From Morella rubra (lineage: Eukaryota > Streptophyta > Magnoliopsida > Fagales > Myricaceae): a stretch of 64,000 nucleotides of DNA. Positions within the stretch are counted from its first letter, which is position 1; the number at the start of each line of letters is the position of its first letter. The notes under the pieces are model-generated. The model saw nothing but the letters and a program-made list of their open reading frames with translations, ran no database searches and had not been told where the DNA came from. Position numbers and translations under genes: made by a program. The DNA is taken from positions 41,908 to 105,907 of the forward strand of contig RXIC02000018.1 of assembly GCA_003952965.2 (NCBI GenBank), written 5' to 3'. Of the stretch, positions 10,625 to 46,340 are shown one piece after another.

Positions 10625-13600
10625 CTACTTAGAATTGGTGCCAACAAATTCGCCCTTTGTATCCCAAGGACGAGTTTCAAAAGACTTTCCCATAATGCTG
10701 CGCTTCTCATTTATGGTCCCATCCTCACGGCGGTATTCGGGAAAGTAATCCAGGAAGTCTCTGCTTCCTAGCTCATCAATCCCACTGAAGAGAAAGTTTC
10801 TCAGCAAGTCCTATGGAGATTTCATAGACAAATGCAATGTTAGCTGGTGGAGAAATTAACATTATGAAGTAGCTAATCCCTGAAATGAATACCTTTGCCA
10901 TTGACTCCCCAATCAACCTTTTCAGTACTCCTTGCCCTGGATCCTGCTTTCCAAATGTTGCATAAAGCAAATGAGTCAGCAAAGCAACAGATGGATCATG
11001 AGGCATAAATGTGAATTGTAAGTGATAGTTATACAGGTACACTATTAATTTTTGGCTTAATTACCACTACAATGCCTGTGGCAAAGTTAGCCAACTAATA
11101 AAAGATTGACATGAGTTCGGGGGCAGATATCCTATCCCGGACCCTTTCCCGTTAGTGGACTAACTTTTGATGGACGAAAGTACCTATACGTATAAAAAAT
11201 GGACCACAGGACCTGCTTGTTTAAAGTTATACCCCATAGACTAATTTGTTCAAGGTAAATACCAAATGGACTGTATTAGTAATTAAGCCTTAATTTTTCA
11301 CAATTACTCAAGTTAGGCATCTGGATTTATCCTCTATTCCAGAGTTGTAGCATAGTCAACTCTGTGTTTGCTACATATGAACATTGAGTCAGAAATATGA
11401 CTCTATCGGTATGGATGACAAGACCACCTATAGACATCAAATTCAAGTCTGACAGCATTTTGGTCCATATGTAAGCCTAACGACCAGAGGCCACTAACTT
11501 TCAACAAAAAATCTGAAATGGGATGATTTTATATGCACTGACATGTGTTCTGCCATTTGTTGCATGCCGATGAAAGCAAGAATACTTCTAGGGATGCCAT
11601 GACAAAAGGCCCCGCATATCAAACAAGACAGTTTGAAGTTGTGCACCCCGACCAAGAGAAGCACATATCATACACAAAAGTCTGAATTGAATTTGTGCTG
11701 CGTATATCCTAAACCTCATATTTCAGATACTCCCAAGTTATATCTTTATCACGTCTGGGAAGCCAATGAGACCTCTTGGATACAGCGTGGACAAGGTTGA
11801 GGCAATTGTAAATTGTAGATACAGATACAGCCAATAGTTAATCAAAATGCTTTAGTAGATATGATATGCATCAATGAAGAACTGGGAAAAAACGATTAAC
11901 CACCTTCTCCGCTCGCCAAGTTAAATATCTATGTTGTGCTTCCTGATTGCACATAATTTGCGAGACATCCATCTCTGGTACTGCTTGGTTTATCAGTTCA
12001 AGCCAAGCCTACACGAGAAAAAGAAAGCTGTCACACAGTACAATGTCCAAGTCTTAAGCCCTCCATTGAAATAGGAACAACCAGAAGTTGTTAGTTCTCA
12101 CTCCCAACTAGCAACCACAAACACAATGAAGTCATTGGTCCATACCTTGTAATAATCCACGAATGCAGAATACAGGGCATTGTATTTGTTTTCACTGGGA
12201 GTAAATCTGGTCCATATCACAATTGGTGAGAAAAATTTTAAAGACTCGCCTGTAAGCTTTCCTCCCCAGGGTAAAAGCTGCATGAAATCTGTTTTCAGTC
12301 ATGTGATATATCTTAGAAAGTATTAGCAAATAAATAAATAATTTTTTTCAAGATAGGATCAATGTCCAAGTACTGAGCAAGGCACTTACCTCAGAATACT
12401 TGATACCAAGAGGCATCAAACTTCTATAGTATCTTTCCTTGTAATCTCTCCGAAGGATGACATCATGCAAAGGGTTAAGGTCCCTATAAATAGCAATTAA
12501 AAGCAAGTTCTAAAGTCCTCAGTCCTCTGCATAGACTTTTACAAACCCAGGCTAATTCAACTTTCCACTGGATGAAGGCCAAGAAAGAAAAAGGAAAAAA
12601 ACAGACTGGTTCTAGCTTGCAAGAATGTATTACTATGTCATTTCGCATGAACTGTAAGCAGGGGATCCAAACAATCAGGAAAACCACTTCAACTATATCC
12701 AACTGATGGATGAATACTGAATAGCGTGTAAAATGGACGATGCACAGATTAGTCTCAGCTTGATTTGAAGTAAAAATATCAACCAAAAGCCTGGTTGTCT
12801 AAGATTGATACTTTGAAATTCTAATTTCAGTTGAAATGCCAGAAACATTATCAAATGCTCTGGTTGATTACAGGAAAAAGTACACCATACTCGGATTCCA
12901 TCTTTGCCCACAACTACTTGGGAAATTGAGAGAGCGGAAAAAAAGCCAAAAAGAAAGTACATAAATAAGTAAGATAAAACCAGAAAGGCATGGAACTTTA
13001 AGTGTCGGAGAATAAGAATTAATCCAAATCAGAAACAAATATCTCCAGTTTACCCAGAAAATATAGAATGCATGATGAAATTATTATTCCCATGAAAGGC
13101 CTAATCATAAAGTGTGGCTGTCCAATGCAAATTCATTAGGTTTGAGAAGAGAATTGATGTCCAAATTTTTTTGGTGCTGCATGGTGGCTGTTTGCAATAC
13201 CACAAGCTAAGATCAAACAAGCAGTGCACCCAATGTTTCCAATGTCAAAATGTCTGAGAGAATCTCAAGTGGTCAATATAACAAGCTTAGAAACTACTTG
13301 GCCCTATGATGAGGCATTTGGGAAGCATCCATACAAACATGTCCGACACTTGCTACAATAAGCGTGATAACAACTTACAACAAACAAATACTGGGCAGAA
13401 AAAACCATTTTTTTTACTCACCTAAAGCGAGTGAATATACCAAGTTGCCAAAGTAATGTACACCAAGAATATTGAACATAGTTAATAAAATGTGCTATCT
13501 CTAATGATAATTGAGGGCAACATATCTACTGATTCAAAATTTTAGGAGCTCAACAAGCAGATCGCTTGCATCTTGGAGACCAAAAATATATAGCAAAGAA

Positions 13601-16388
13601 ATTATATCCAATTACCAGCCATACTTAAGGGCAACATAATATCTCATGGTACTAAGATTGTAGATGCATGAAATTCTGTTGTTTTCATCGTAAAGACTGT
13701 TTCTTAAACTTATATCTCCAAGACCATACAACTTAGTGTCTTTAGCATTCTACACTAAAGCCACTAATCACACATCTCACTTATCTAGACCCCAAAACTT
13801 GCATACTGAAAATATCAATTTCTATAGGATCTACACTAATTAGCTTGTGAATCACCATTGTTAGCACAGGAGTTGATATTGCTTGGATCTTCTTCACATA
13901 AACCACAAAATACTTTACACCAGTCTGCAAAAAATCCAAAGATGAGGGGTGCCACTGCTTGTGACAATGACTAAACTTCTTGACCATGTTCAACTCTTAA
14001 TACGATATGTATGCAACTAAAAGATGGTAGACGAGCAGTCTTCCGGACTATTGGTCCTGTTAGCTATGTGGTACCACTCCCTCTTTCGTGTGGGGCTCAA
14101 CCTACGGGAAAGAGGTTTGGGAGAAGGGACACTTTTCACTCCATAGCTTAATACACCGTTGTCAAAGACTAAAGAAAAAAGGACAAAATTGAAGAGCAAA
14201 AACACACTGATAACATACACAACACTAGCACGCAGCCTACAAATACCAATTGGGAGGCATATGATCAATCATAAGTGTTAGAATCCACATCCCTCCTAGT
14301 GGATAAGATTACCAACCAGAACTACTATTGGTGACGGAAGTCATCTATACAATATAAGCATTAGCAAGGGGATCATTATGCTTGAAGAGAGACTTTCTCC
14401 GCATTTACTAACTAGAATTACAGATTCAGAGTTTTTGCAGGTGACGTGGGAAGGTAGGTCCACAATGAAAAAAATTCTAGTCAGACACAAATAAGCGTGC
14501 AGGCATCCAGATTGTCATGTAGACATTTGGATACATCTGTGACTAAAGGCATATATATCCATTCATACTCCCAATGTTCGGCAGCTATAGAAAATCCATA
14601 TGTAAAAGATTTCAGTTAACTGTAGTAAAAAATGAAAAACCTCAAGCAGAAGAAGAAAACCAGGAGAAAAGTTTCAGAATGTTATTTTTTTTCACTGAAC
14701 TAGCAGTATTCTGGTTATCATATTCGAAAATTGAAACAAAGGAGAAAGCTTACAAGACCGCTATGTTTGTGCTAGTAGTGGCGAAAAAATTGGCACAGAA
14801 TATAGGTACATCAAATTCCAGTTCTGGAAAGACAGCAAAGTCCAAAACCTGTATTTTAATTTTGAGAACAAAGTTAATACATGGAAAAGCATAAAATGTC
14901 TCCAACATGAAAACATTAAAGTAAATGAAGTGAAAATAAAGCGGAGGATAGTACCTGCATTGCTTCAGTCTCAATGCTCAAACTTCGTAGAAGTCTAATC
15001 TTGGGAGCTTGGAATGATAACATTTGAAGCGCAGTTGTACCATCCATGGAGTTCATGGAATTAAACTTTTCCTGCTCACGTAAGAATTGATGTTTTCAGG
15101 ATAGCAAGAATGAGGAAGTAGGATAACAATTACCATTATCTCCTTCGTAGTTAAAATGCTAAAACTATACTAAAACTTGACTAATTGTTCTCTAAAAGCT
15201 TCTAGTCTTTCAGCTTTAGGTTGCAGTTGCAACTAAACAACACATCTCCATGAGACTTTAAACACTATGTAACTAAACACTTGCAGAATACTCGAGGAAT
15301 TATTGCTATGCAAGTGGAGTCCCAGTGAGATGTAGACAAACTCCTACCACCTCATTACAAAAAACCACCTCATCTAAAAAAATTTAATAAAGTCAGTATA
15401 TTAGACCAACGTCAGAGATCAACAAAACAGGAGATAAATGTGAAGAGTGTGATCTAAATTTATGGATTTGTGGAATGAACATAACATTTTTAGATTGGAC
15501 GTCAAGAACAACAATCATTTTCTGGACTTCCCAGTCGAGTGATGTAAAGTGAGATCCATTAGTAATCTTTGCAGATCTTGAAGAAGAATAAAATATAAAG
15601 GACAGAAGAAAGAGGATGGAATAATTAATCGAAGCCAGCTAGAAGTCGGAGCTATTGCACGACAAGGGTGCGCTCCCTGGCTCCAGGAAGTAGATTACGC
15701 AAAAGTTTCTGTGAATCAAATTTCTAGCACAGGAAAACCATAACGGCAGGATGGAAACCACATAAATGTGTCACCTATAGAATTACATCTTCTTCTTCTT
15801 CTTCTTCTTTTGATAAGTTATAGAATTACATCTTCTTAGCTAAAGCTTTAAGGAAAGAAAAAAAAAACAGAAAATAAAGCGAAAAACAAACCTAGTGCGG
15901 ATAGTATTGTAAACAGAACTCTTTGTATCTGGAAAATGACACCAAAAACCCAAATGGCATGACAACTACCAGACAAGTCCTTAGAAGCTATCATAATATA
16001 GTGCTTCAGGCCAGTGGCCTCCAGCTGCAGGTTACTATAAAACTTCAAATTTGACAAATAGCCAAGCATCGGAGCAGGAACTAGTTGAAGAATGAAAAAA
16101 GAATATAAGATTGAATGAATAAGCTTAAATTAGAGTAACCCCAGGTAGCTCGGAGACAATACGACGCATATATACCTGTAAAGGAGAAGGGACCAAATGG
16201 ATTTGGCGCTTTGTTTCATTCAGAGAGAATTGGATGAACTTCTGAAAAGAATTTGCAGAGACTTGAAACGAAGCTCTCTTCCTCCTCCAACGGCTATGAG
16301 TGCTAGAAAATACTCCTACACTCTTTGATACGGGAGTCTTTGCAGTTACGCATTCGCAGAAGCCTCTCAACGAAGAACAAGACTCCAT
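10625..16388 (-). CDS. HY2: Phytochromobilin:ferredoxin oxidoreductase (phytochromobilin synthase), chloroplast
   Basis: This ferredoxin-dependent bilin reductase converts biliverdin IXalpha to phytochromobilin, the phytochrome chromophore, in the plastid. Minus-strand exons: 16176-16388, 14955-15071, 14754-14848, 12390-12483, 12146-12277, 11904-12008, 10893-10943 and 10625-10810. All introns are GT-AG, all phases close, and the product is 330 aa (the Arabidopsis protein is about 329). Residues 1 to about 45 are Ser/Arg-rich and poor in acidic residues (MESCSSLRGF...RWRRKRASFQVSA), as in a transit peptide. Family blocks follow: LSFQAPKIRLLRSLSIE (about 89-105), EFDVPIFCANFF (about 121-132), VLDLNPLH (about 141-148), PWGGKLTGESLKFFSPIVIWTRF, EAQHRYLTWRAEKDPG, and DELGSRDFLDYFPEY near the C-terminus. 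Asp123 in EFDVPIF lies at the conserved acidic position of bilin reductases. The start is the only ATG that gives a transit peptide. The whole frame is intact. Confidence 0.96.
15776..15837. mobile_element. Micro-insertion in HY2 intron 1: 24 bp tail flanked by a 19 bp duplication
   Basis: TATAGAATTACATCTTCTT occurs at 15,776-15,794 and again, unchanged, at 15,819-15,837. Between them are 24 bp of CTT repeats, TTTT and GATAAGT. The reverse strand reads ACTTATC followed by an A-rich tail, as at the 3' end of some plant LINEs. It looks like an extremely truncated retroposed tail. The CTT repeats make the exact limits uncertain. Confidence 0.5.
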
Positions 16389-18829
16389 CGAAGATAGAGA
16401 AGGTAAAGCGTCCCGTCACAGGAACCGCAGCAGCATCTCCATTAACGCCAGCTCTCTCTCTCTCTCTCGGTTCTGGGTTTCACTGTCTTTGTTTTTGCAA
16501 GTACAAGTAGCTTCGTGCTTAGAAAAAAAAAAAAAGGGTACCAAGTAGCTTCCACTCCAAAATCTCGCCCGAGAAATAAGCCCACGCTGCCCACCAAGAT
16601 CTGTCTCTGTCTGACCACGTCAGCAGGAATTTATCATGTTAGTTCTGGTTGGATTACGTTAATTTATATGTACGTTATTAATTTATTACATACGAAGAGC
16701 CCAAAAAAAAAAAGTTCCATTATCGTATCCATTACAATTTGCTGTCTTAAATGGTGTTTGTGTGTAATTTTTAACATTTTAAAATTTTAGTAAATAAAAT
16801 AATTATAATATTTTTTTCATCATAAAATTATTTATTTTTATTATAAAAATATAAAAATTTATTCAAATTATTCATCTTTTCACTTTTTTTAAATTTTAAC
16901 CACCCAAAATTTTAGTACACAAATTTTGACAATTTATCTCTTTTCAAATTAAATGGTCTAATTCTGACAACAAATTAAAAAAGATCTATCTACGTGGACA
17001 ACACCTAGTTGAGATGACTAGGGGGATGTTCCTTTGGAATAAAATTGTAGGATTCTAATAGAATTGTGAATATTTAAGTGATTTTAGAATTTTATTGACA
17101 TGCGTACAAAGTTGTTAAATTGTATTGATGTTTGTAAAAAAAAAATATTGAGTTGTATTGGAATGCATGTTTTGTGATATTGAGATTGAAATGTAAAAAG
17201 TATGATGTAAATCTTAAAAATTTATAGGAAACGACATATCCATCTATTTTTAGTTTATTTTTAAAATTTTAATTTCTAAATATTCCACAACTATGCTAGT
17301 AGGAAATACAAAGTTCTATTTCTAGATGAATTAAAATTTCGATTTGTGAGAATTAATAAAAAAATTGAAGAGATAAATGATTTTAATGAAATTTTATGTT
17401 TATTGTATGTAAATAGATTATTTATAATTAGTTTATTAGACAAAATTTTCTAAGGATCAAATATTCAAAATGCAAACATTACCCATGAGTGGGCATAAAT
17501 TTAAATCCTAATATTACGAATAAGTACTTGATTAATGCAAGAGCGAATGGAGGCCACATCTTTAAAAAAATTGGTTCTTTGAGTCCCCACTCCCATTCCC
17601 AAAAACTAATAAAGACTCTCAATTTTCTTGATTTCTTATCTTTCAATTGTTTCTTGAGCAAAATAAAAAGTTGGTTTCAATTAAAAGAATAAAATCATCG
17701 CCCCATGTCATTGAAACATGATTGTCCACCTTTTCAGTCCTTTTCTTTCTTGTTCCCATTTTTTTTTTCTCTTAAATAGCCCAATTTTCTCTCCTTGTAT
17801 ATTGAGATTTTTCTTCAAATTTGAGTCACTTTCAGGATTTTTTGTCAACCAACATAACAAATAAAATTACCTTGCCACCACAGCAATCTTTCAAGAAATT
17901 GTTTCTTGTTATTTTGTTTGTCTTTACATGTTGATCATATAAATTTACGAAGTTCATATCTAACATTGCATATGTCTTGTTAATTTTTTTTTTCTATTTA
18001 TGCTTATTTATATACTACAATAGATGTTGTTGTATATTAAATAATTTTTAGGATTTGTTGTTGTGCTCTCAACCTGATCAATGTATTTTTCAATTAAGTC
18101 AAATCTATTCAAGTTCGGCGCACAAATGTCAGATCTAATGAATTTCGCTTATTATCTAATATATATATATATTTTAGATTTTAAAATTTATATTCATTTT
18201 ATTTTTCTATATTAAACATTTTATTGCTTCAGGCGAAAAATGAAAGAAAGCTAGTTGCAATGCACTTTCAATTATCAATATTTAAACAATTTACAATAGT
18301 GTTACTTTTTGATAGAAGATTGTGACATGTAGTTGATTTTAAAAAAATAAAAATAAAAATAAAAATTAGTTGTTTAAAAGCATAACCTGTCCACACTGGT
18401 AGTGTGACGTGTAAATTAAAAAAAAAAAAAAAAAGAGATGATGCGTTCAAACGGTAAAAAATAATTTTCTTGAAAAAAAAAATTTCTCTTTTGTTTTGTT
18501 ATGTTAAAAACGTTTTATTGTGTATTTTAAGAGTTTTTAAAGAAGCAATGGACCAATTACGTTAAAGACGTTATTCAGCTAACTGTGTCCTGGTTGACGG
18601 TCCAACGATCCAATCCGTTACGTGGGCCTCTGAAAGCCACGCAGGCCTCGTCTCAGCTCTGTAATTCCACGTGCCTGATTCCCACCCTTAGGCTCGACTC
18701 GTTGACTAACTGGTTTGCGACTCACCAAGCTTCAGTTGGCTGCATATTCTCTCTCGTTTTAAAGTTTGGTCCAAGGAGAGCGTGCATCAACTTATGTAGT
18801 CTGTGGCAAGCACCAGGTCACCCAGCTAT

Positions 18830-19560
18830 TAGACAAGTTTTTTACTTAACCGCATGCGTGGACGTGAAATTAAAAGCGTGTGCATCGAGTTAGGAAGAGG
18901 TACCTTAGAATGCTAGCAAGGCCGGCTCAAAAAAATAGAGGCCTAAAGCAGAAATTAAAAGTGAGGCTTTTTATTTTTTAATATAATAGAAAATATATTT
19001 TAAACAGATATTTACTTTAAAATGCTCTTGTATTGTACGTAATAAAAATTAATAAGTTCTTTCACAAGATATAACTACCCATGAATTTTGAACACAAACA
19101 ATTTTTGAGGCCTTAATACAAAAAAATTATTTCACAAGACAAAGCTTTATATATAAAATATATTTTTATTTCTCTAAGCTTCACTTTTACTTAAGGCCTT
19201 TTTTGTTTTTGTTTTTTTCTCCTAATCAAATAATTTGGGCCCTTGCTCGAAGATAGGGACCTTAAGCAACCGCCCAAGCTGCCTACCCCTTCAACCGATC
19301 CTGAATGCTAGTTATAACTGATTAAGTAGATAAGTATTTGACTTAATCGTATGCGTGGACGTGAAATCGAAAGTGTGTGCATTAATTTAAGAAAATATAC
19401 TTTAGAGTGCCAGTTATAACTGACAGAGTAGATAAGTGTTTGATTTAACTGTACACGTAAACGTTAAATTAAAAACGTGTGTATCAACTTAAAAAAGAAG
19501 GTACCTTGCAATGCTAGTTATAGCTGACAGGGTAGCACCCTTTACAGGTTTATAGTTTTG
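18830..19560. repeat. Three diverged ~95 bp tandem repeats, the first split by an insertion
   Basis: Each copy has an element like TGCGTGGACGTGAAAT, then GTGTGCATC, then GGTACCTT, then AATGCTAGTTATAACTGA. Copies start near 18,838, 19,330 and 19,430. Copy one is separated from its end by the insertion at 18,917-19,302. Confidence 0.7.
18917..19302. mobile_element. hAT-type MITE (386 bp) with 9 bp target duplication GAATGCTAG
   Basis: GAATGCTAG lies immediately before (18,908-18,916) and after (19,303-19,311) the segment. The ends are CAAGGCCGGCTCAA and, reversed, AGGATCGGTTGAAG, imperfect inverted repeats with the CA(A/G)GG(C)CGG look of hAT termini. A duplication of 8-9 bp also fits hAT. The inside has GAGGCCTAAAG and its rough complement GGACCTTAAGC near the other end. 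There is no coding capacity. Confidence 0.75.
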
Positions 19561-19840
19561 TTGTTTTACTTGTCCAACCTAAAATATCTGATTTTTTTTT
19601 TTCCTTTTTTGTTCTATTTTATGTTCGGAGGTAGAAGATGCTTTCAAAGGGTTAATTTTGAAGCGTCAAAGTTGTACGACACCTTTTAAACCAGCATAGA
19701 TGGATTGATGGAAAAAATTGCAAAGGAACCCCTCTTTAGCCTTGCATGGTGAACCTCACACCAAGTATACCTTACAAGAGCGACATTGTCTCATTCATTC
19801 CCAAACTAAGGTATGTTTGTGTATAAAAGTAACTGATTGA

Positions 19841-20208
19841 AAGGGGAAAATATACTTTTTATGTATGAATTACGACATGTTTTGTATTTTACATCATAAA
19901 TTATTATATTTGGAAGATTACACTAACAAATTATCAAGTCTTAAAATATTACACTATTTATCTATTTTTTCCGTCAAATTAAATCAAATTGACATTTTAA
20001 TACAAAATATCCACTATGCAATTAAATATAAAATGTTATTGCTTGACATTTAAGGGCATAATAGTCATTTGTAGTAAAATATTAATTTTAACCAATTTGA
20101 TGAAAAAGAACAAATGGTGCAATGTGTTCATTCATTTGTACAAGTCTGAAATGAAAAGTATAAAATCTATAGTAAATTTGGGGTGAAAAATATATTTTTT
20201 CTTAATTG
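19841..20208. mobile_element. Mutator-type MITE with GGGGAAAATATACTT ends
   Basis: The ends read GGGGAAAATATACTTTTTAT and, reversed, GAAAAAATATATTTTTCACC, and share the end sequence of the 35,968-36,355 element. Flanks TGATTGAAA and TAATTGAAA differ at one base and could be a 9 bp target duplication. No coding capacity. Confidence 0.55.
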
Positions 20209-20542
20209 AAAATTTTATAATATCTCTTAAATATACGTAAAAATTTTCACTACTTTTTCAAAAAATCTGATCAATATCCAACCTATCTCAATTTTCACAC
20301 CATCATTAATTTTTTTTTAAAATATCGAAATACAAACATGATCGTAATCTCCCTACAAAAGAACCCTAATTCACTTATTCCGCCGCCCTCAAAGTCCCCA
20401 AAACGGACATCAGGGCCACGTGGCTCCACTCGGGTGGCCATTGCCATGGTAAAACTTTGAGCAAATTTGGCAGGGGAGACAGAAAGTTAAAAAATTGTAA
20501 AAAATATAGTTAGAGAAAAAAAACTAGAGAGAGAAAAGGCTC

Positions 20543-20548
20543 TATAAA
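20543..20548 (+). promoter_or_regulatory. Putative TATA box of CHR5
   Basis: TATAAA in the context TCTATAAACACG lies about 1.57 kb before the CHR5 start codon. Downstream is a CT-rich tract (20,660-20,705) typical of plant leaders, so transcription probably starts near 20,570-20,590. The leader appears to contain an intron. Confidence 0.45.
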
Positions 20549-20569
20549 CACGTTTATCCACAGAGAAAA

Positions 20570-22112
20570 AAAAATCGCAATCTCGAACCGCCCTCCCCAA
20601 TCCCTTACCAATACCCTTTAGGCCTTTACCCCCCGAAATCGAGATTTTCCTAAATACACACTCTCTCTTTCTATCTCTAGAAAATACTCTCTCTCTCTCG
20701 CTGAAAATAATTTTTTTTTTAATTTTTTTTTTTCCCCCTGAGTCTTTCTATGCTTGCTCTCTGTCTGGCGCAGGCGCACACCACCACCATCATCATCATC
20801 GACGATTAATCCAAAACCCAGCCTCCTTCCCTTCCTCTTAAATCGGACCGTTAACCACTCAACCCCCTCGGCGCATCTTAGCCGCCGCCTGTACTACATG
20901 ACCCGCCCGAAAACATCGCCCCTAGACCCGAACCGAAAACTTAAACGGGTATATTCCTTTTTTTTTTTTGTGAATTTATATTCGCCGGCGATTCAGAACC
21001 CGGCGAGCCTAATTTAAACAAGGTGCGCGCGATTATTAACCTGCGCGCCCCATCTGTCACTTTAACGTGTTGAGTCCAACTCTGTTTCCCTTTAGCTGTG
21101 TACGAAAGGTGAACATTTTCTTCAGTTTCAATCATGGGGTTCAGTTTTCGCGGGCGATTCGTTTTCGGTTTGATATTAGGGTTTCGGAGTTTGGATTTTG
21201 GGGTCTGTGCTAGTTCTAGGGTTTTGCATGTCGAAGTTTTAAGGGGGTTTTAGCGACTGATTCTGTTGGATTTTGAGAATTTGCTCGTTGATCCGAAGCT
21301 TCCTCTATTTGATTTGTTTGTACCGTTGGTTTTTGGTGTCGATGACTTACTCGACTATTGGGATCCGATTTTCTTGAATTGTGATCAAAATGCGTTGAAG
21401 TTCGAGTGTGTTCGGTGTTCTTCGTTTGAACTACGTTTAGGCACTGGTTCCGGACATCTTCGTTTCACAGTTGTGGTTTAGAAGTAGTCAAAGAAGCTTG
21501 ATTTTACGCGGGCACTGCTTTTTGGGCTTCAAAATTTCAGCCTGCGCGTTCTCTTTGATTTTGAGTTCGCTTTATGTTTTGAGTTCACATTATGTTTTGA
21601 GTTCGGCTTGAACTTGGTCTCTATCTTGGGAAAGTATGCTACGTTGGTTGATGAGAGAGCATTGGGAAAGTAAGAAAATAGAATTGAACCAATGATTCAT
21701 CATTATTAGGGACACATTATTTGGAAGACTGTTCAACCGACCCAAGTAGAGCTACCTAGCGTGGTTCGTTGAAGTTATTCATTACCTGAGAAATGAGATC
21801 CATCATATTCTTTCTATTGCTGATGTCTATGCTTTCTTTGTTATTTAGCTTTGTCCCCCACCTTCGCTTGTACTTTTTAGTTTAAAGGAGTATTGGCTGA
21901 AATGGTTTTTCGTTTTTTCGTTTTCCTTTTCTTGAAAGGGATAGAGTGTTATACTCACCACCATTTCACTTGCTTCTTGCTCAGACTTTTATAGAGATAA
22001 TTCGGAGACAACAGACGCACTAGGTGGTTACTGCTTTTTCTACGTGGAATTTTGCTTTTCACAGTAAAGGAAATTGAGATAAATTAGTTACTTGGAGGTT
22101 CCATGTGCAAGG
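20570..22112 (+). other. CHR5 5' leader region, probably with a leader intron
   Basis: A CT-rich, then GC-richer segment (20,640-20,950) looks exonic. A donor-like GGTATATTCC at about 20,948 and an acceptor-like TTTTCACAG ending near 22,064 would remove about 1.1 kb and leave a short exon before the start codon at 22,113. No coding sequence is recognised in it. The splice choice is an inference. Confidence 0.4.
20750..20809 (+). CDS. Upstream open reading frame in the CHR5 leader, 19 codons plus stop
   Basis: ATG at 20,750 opens a 19-residue frame (MLALCLAQAHTTTIIIIDD) ending in TAA at 20,807-20,809. It lies in the presumed first leader exon, so scanning ribosomes would meet it before the CHR5 start. 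Whether it is translated is unknown, and its ATT/ATC repeat may only be simple sequence. Confidence 0.3.
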   Translation: MLALCLAQAHTTTIIIIDD

Positions 22113-44969
<22,857 letters not shown>

Positions 44970-45897
44970 GGTATTAGGTAGTCTTCATGTTCTTTGGAAG
45001 TGGAGCAGCTGATTTTGTATATTAGGGCTATCAGCTCACCTGGTGAAAATTGCTTCAGCCACTATTCTCTGGAATCCTTTTTGGCCATGGGAGTAAGTGC
45101 TTTCAGGTTCCTATACGGCGTATTCTGCGGCTGATCTCAGAAAATATTCACCCAGTGGGAATATGCGTCCAGTAAGATAGCATCCTCCAACAAAGGTTGC
45201 TGAGAAATAGAGGGAAAATCCTCTGTTATGTGCGAGGTTCGTGGAGTCTTGCTGCCAATTCTTTTCTTCCGTTCAAGCTGAGTTCAGTAATTTGTTTCCG
45301 TAAATAGTGGAAAATCAGAAAGGATTTACCTCACTAATTCAATATATACACATGAGAACATCTTACTTGTAATATGCCTTTTGGAAAGTGTACATTATCC
45401 AATTTTGCAAAATTTTGGACGTTTTCCTCCTGCGATCATTTTTGCCCCGTAACCATAAAGAACATTCCATTTTTCTGTGTGGTTGTTTTCTTATGTGTTT
45501 TCTGGAGCGATAATAGTACAGTACCATAGGTCAAGTTTTGGCCTGAGAAGAAGTCTGTATAGATGATTAATAATAGTTTCTGTATCTGTACTTAAGTGAC
45601 TACAATACTTGTGCTCCTCTATGTATTTCTATGGATTTCTGAGGTTCATGTTTGTGATGGAAGACCAGACATGAAGTGGGTAGCTTAACAAGGATCTAAT
45701 GTTCTGAAATTCGCCTGTGATTTGTGTCCAAAAGGACAGTTTTCAGTGACCTATTCTTATGCTATGAAATGGCGAGCAGAACTTAAGGCAATTCAGCTCC
45801 AAAGCTTGACATGGTTAAGGTAATTTTCCCTGAATACTTTGCAGAACTCTTCTTCAATAGGTTGGCAATTTGGGAAGAGAACTTGGATTCAAACCGG

Positions 45898-46340
45898 CCG
45901 TGTCTCATGTATTTGCACACGGCTAAAGATCACTGCTAGTGTTGTGTATAGGGGCATATAATACTGCTGTACGGCTGCGCTTGCTCTCTTCTATATATGG
46001 TTGCTTAGAAAGAAAGAAAGAGACCAAAAAAAAAAAAAAAAAAAGAGAATTTTCCGGATGAGGATCGTTTGCATTTTTTTTTTTCATTAGGAGAGACAAA
46101 ACATGTAAATTTCATTGTAGAGTTTATATTTATATGGATAATGTTAATTAGTGTAGAGTTTTTTGTTGTGTCTACCTCTCAATTGAGTCTCATGTATTGT
46201 ACATAGCTAAAGACCACTGCTATTGTGTTGTGTAGAGGGGCATAAAGTACTGTTGTACGGCTGCACTTGCTCTTTTATATGGTTAAAAAGAAAGTGAGAC
46301 AAAAAAAGATAAAAGAAGTTTCGGATGAGGATCTACTGAA
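45898..46340. repeat. Imperfect direct duplication, two copies of about 160 bp
   Basis: Copy one (about 45,902-46,070) and copy two (about 46,189-46,340) share GTCTCATGTATT, GGCTAAAGATCACTGC (AGCTAAAGACCACTGC in copy two), TACTGCTGTACGGCTGCGC and CGGATGAGGATC in the same order. Divergence is high, so the duplication is old. Confidence 0.75.

Larger units (their letters stand above)
16389..20542. other. Intergenic region between HY2 and CHR5 (divergent genes)
   Basis: It holds the HY2 leader and promoter (a CT-repeat tract at about 16,453-16,470 is probably in the leader), MITE-like AT-rich inverted repeats (about 16,741-16,935 and perhaps 17,028-17,455), a three-copy tandem repeat interrupted by a hAT-type insert (18,830-19,560), and a Mutator-type MITE (19,841-20,208). 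An open frame at 18,585-18,893 (102 codons) resembles nothing I know and overlaps the tandem repeat. No further gene is seen. Confidence 0.6.

Noticed and set aside
18585-18893. 102-codon frame in the intergenic region
   Set aside because: No family resemblance, overlaps the start of the tandem repeat, no splice or promoter context.
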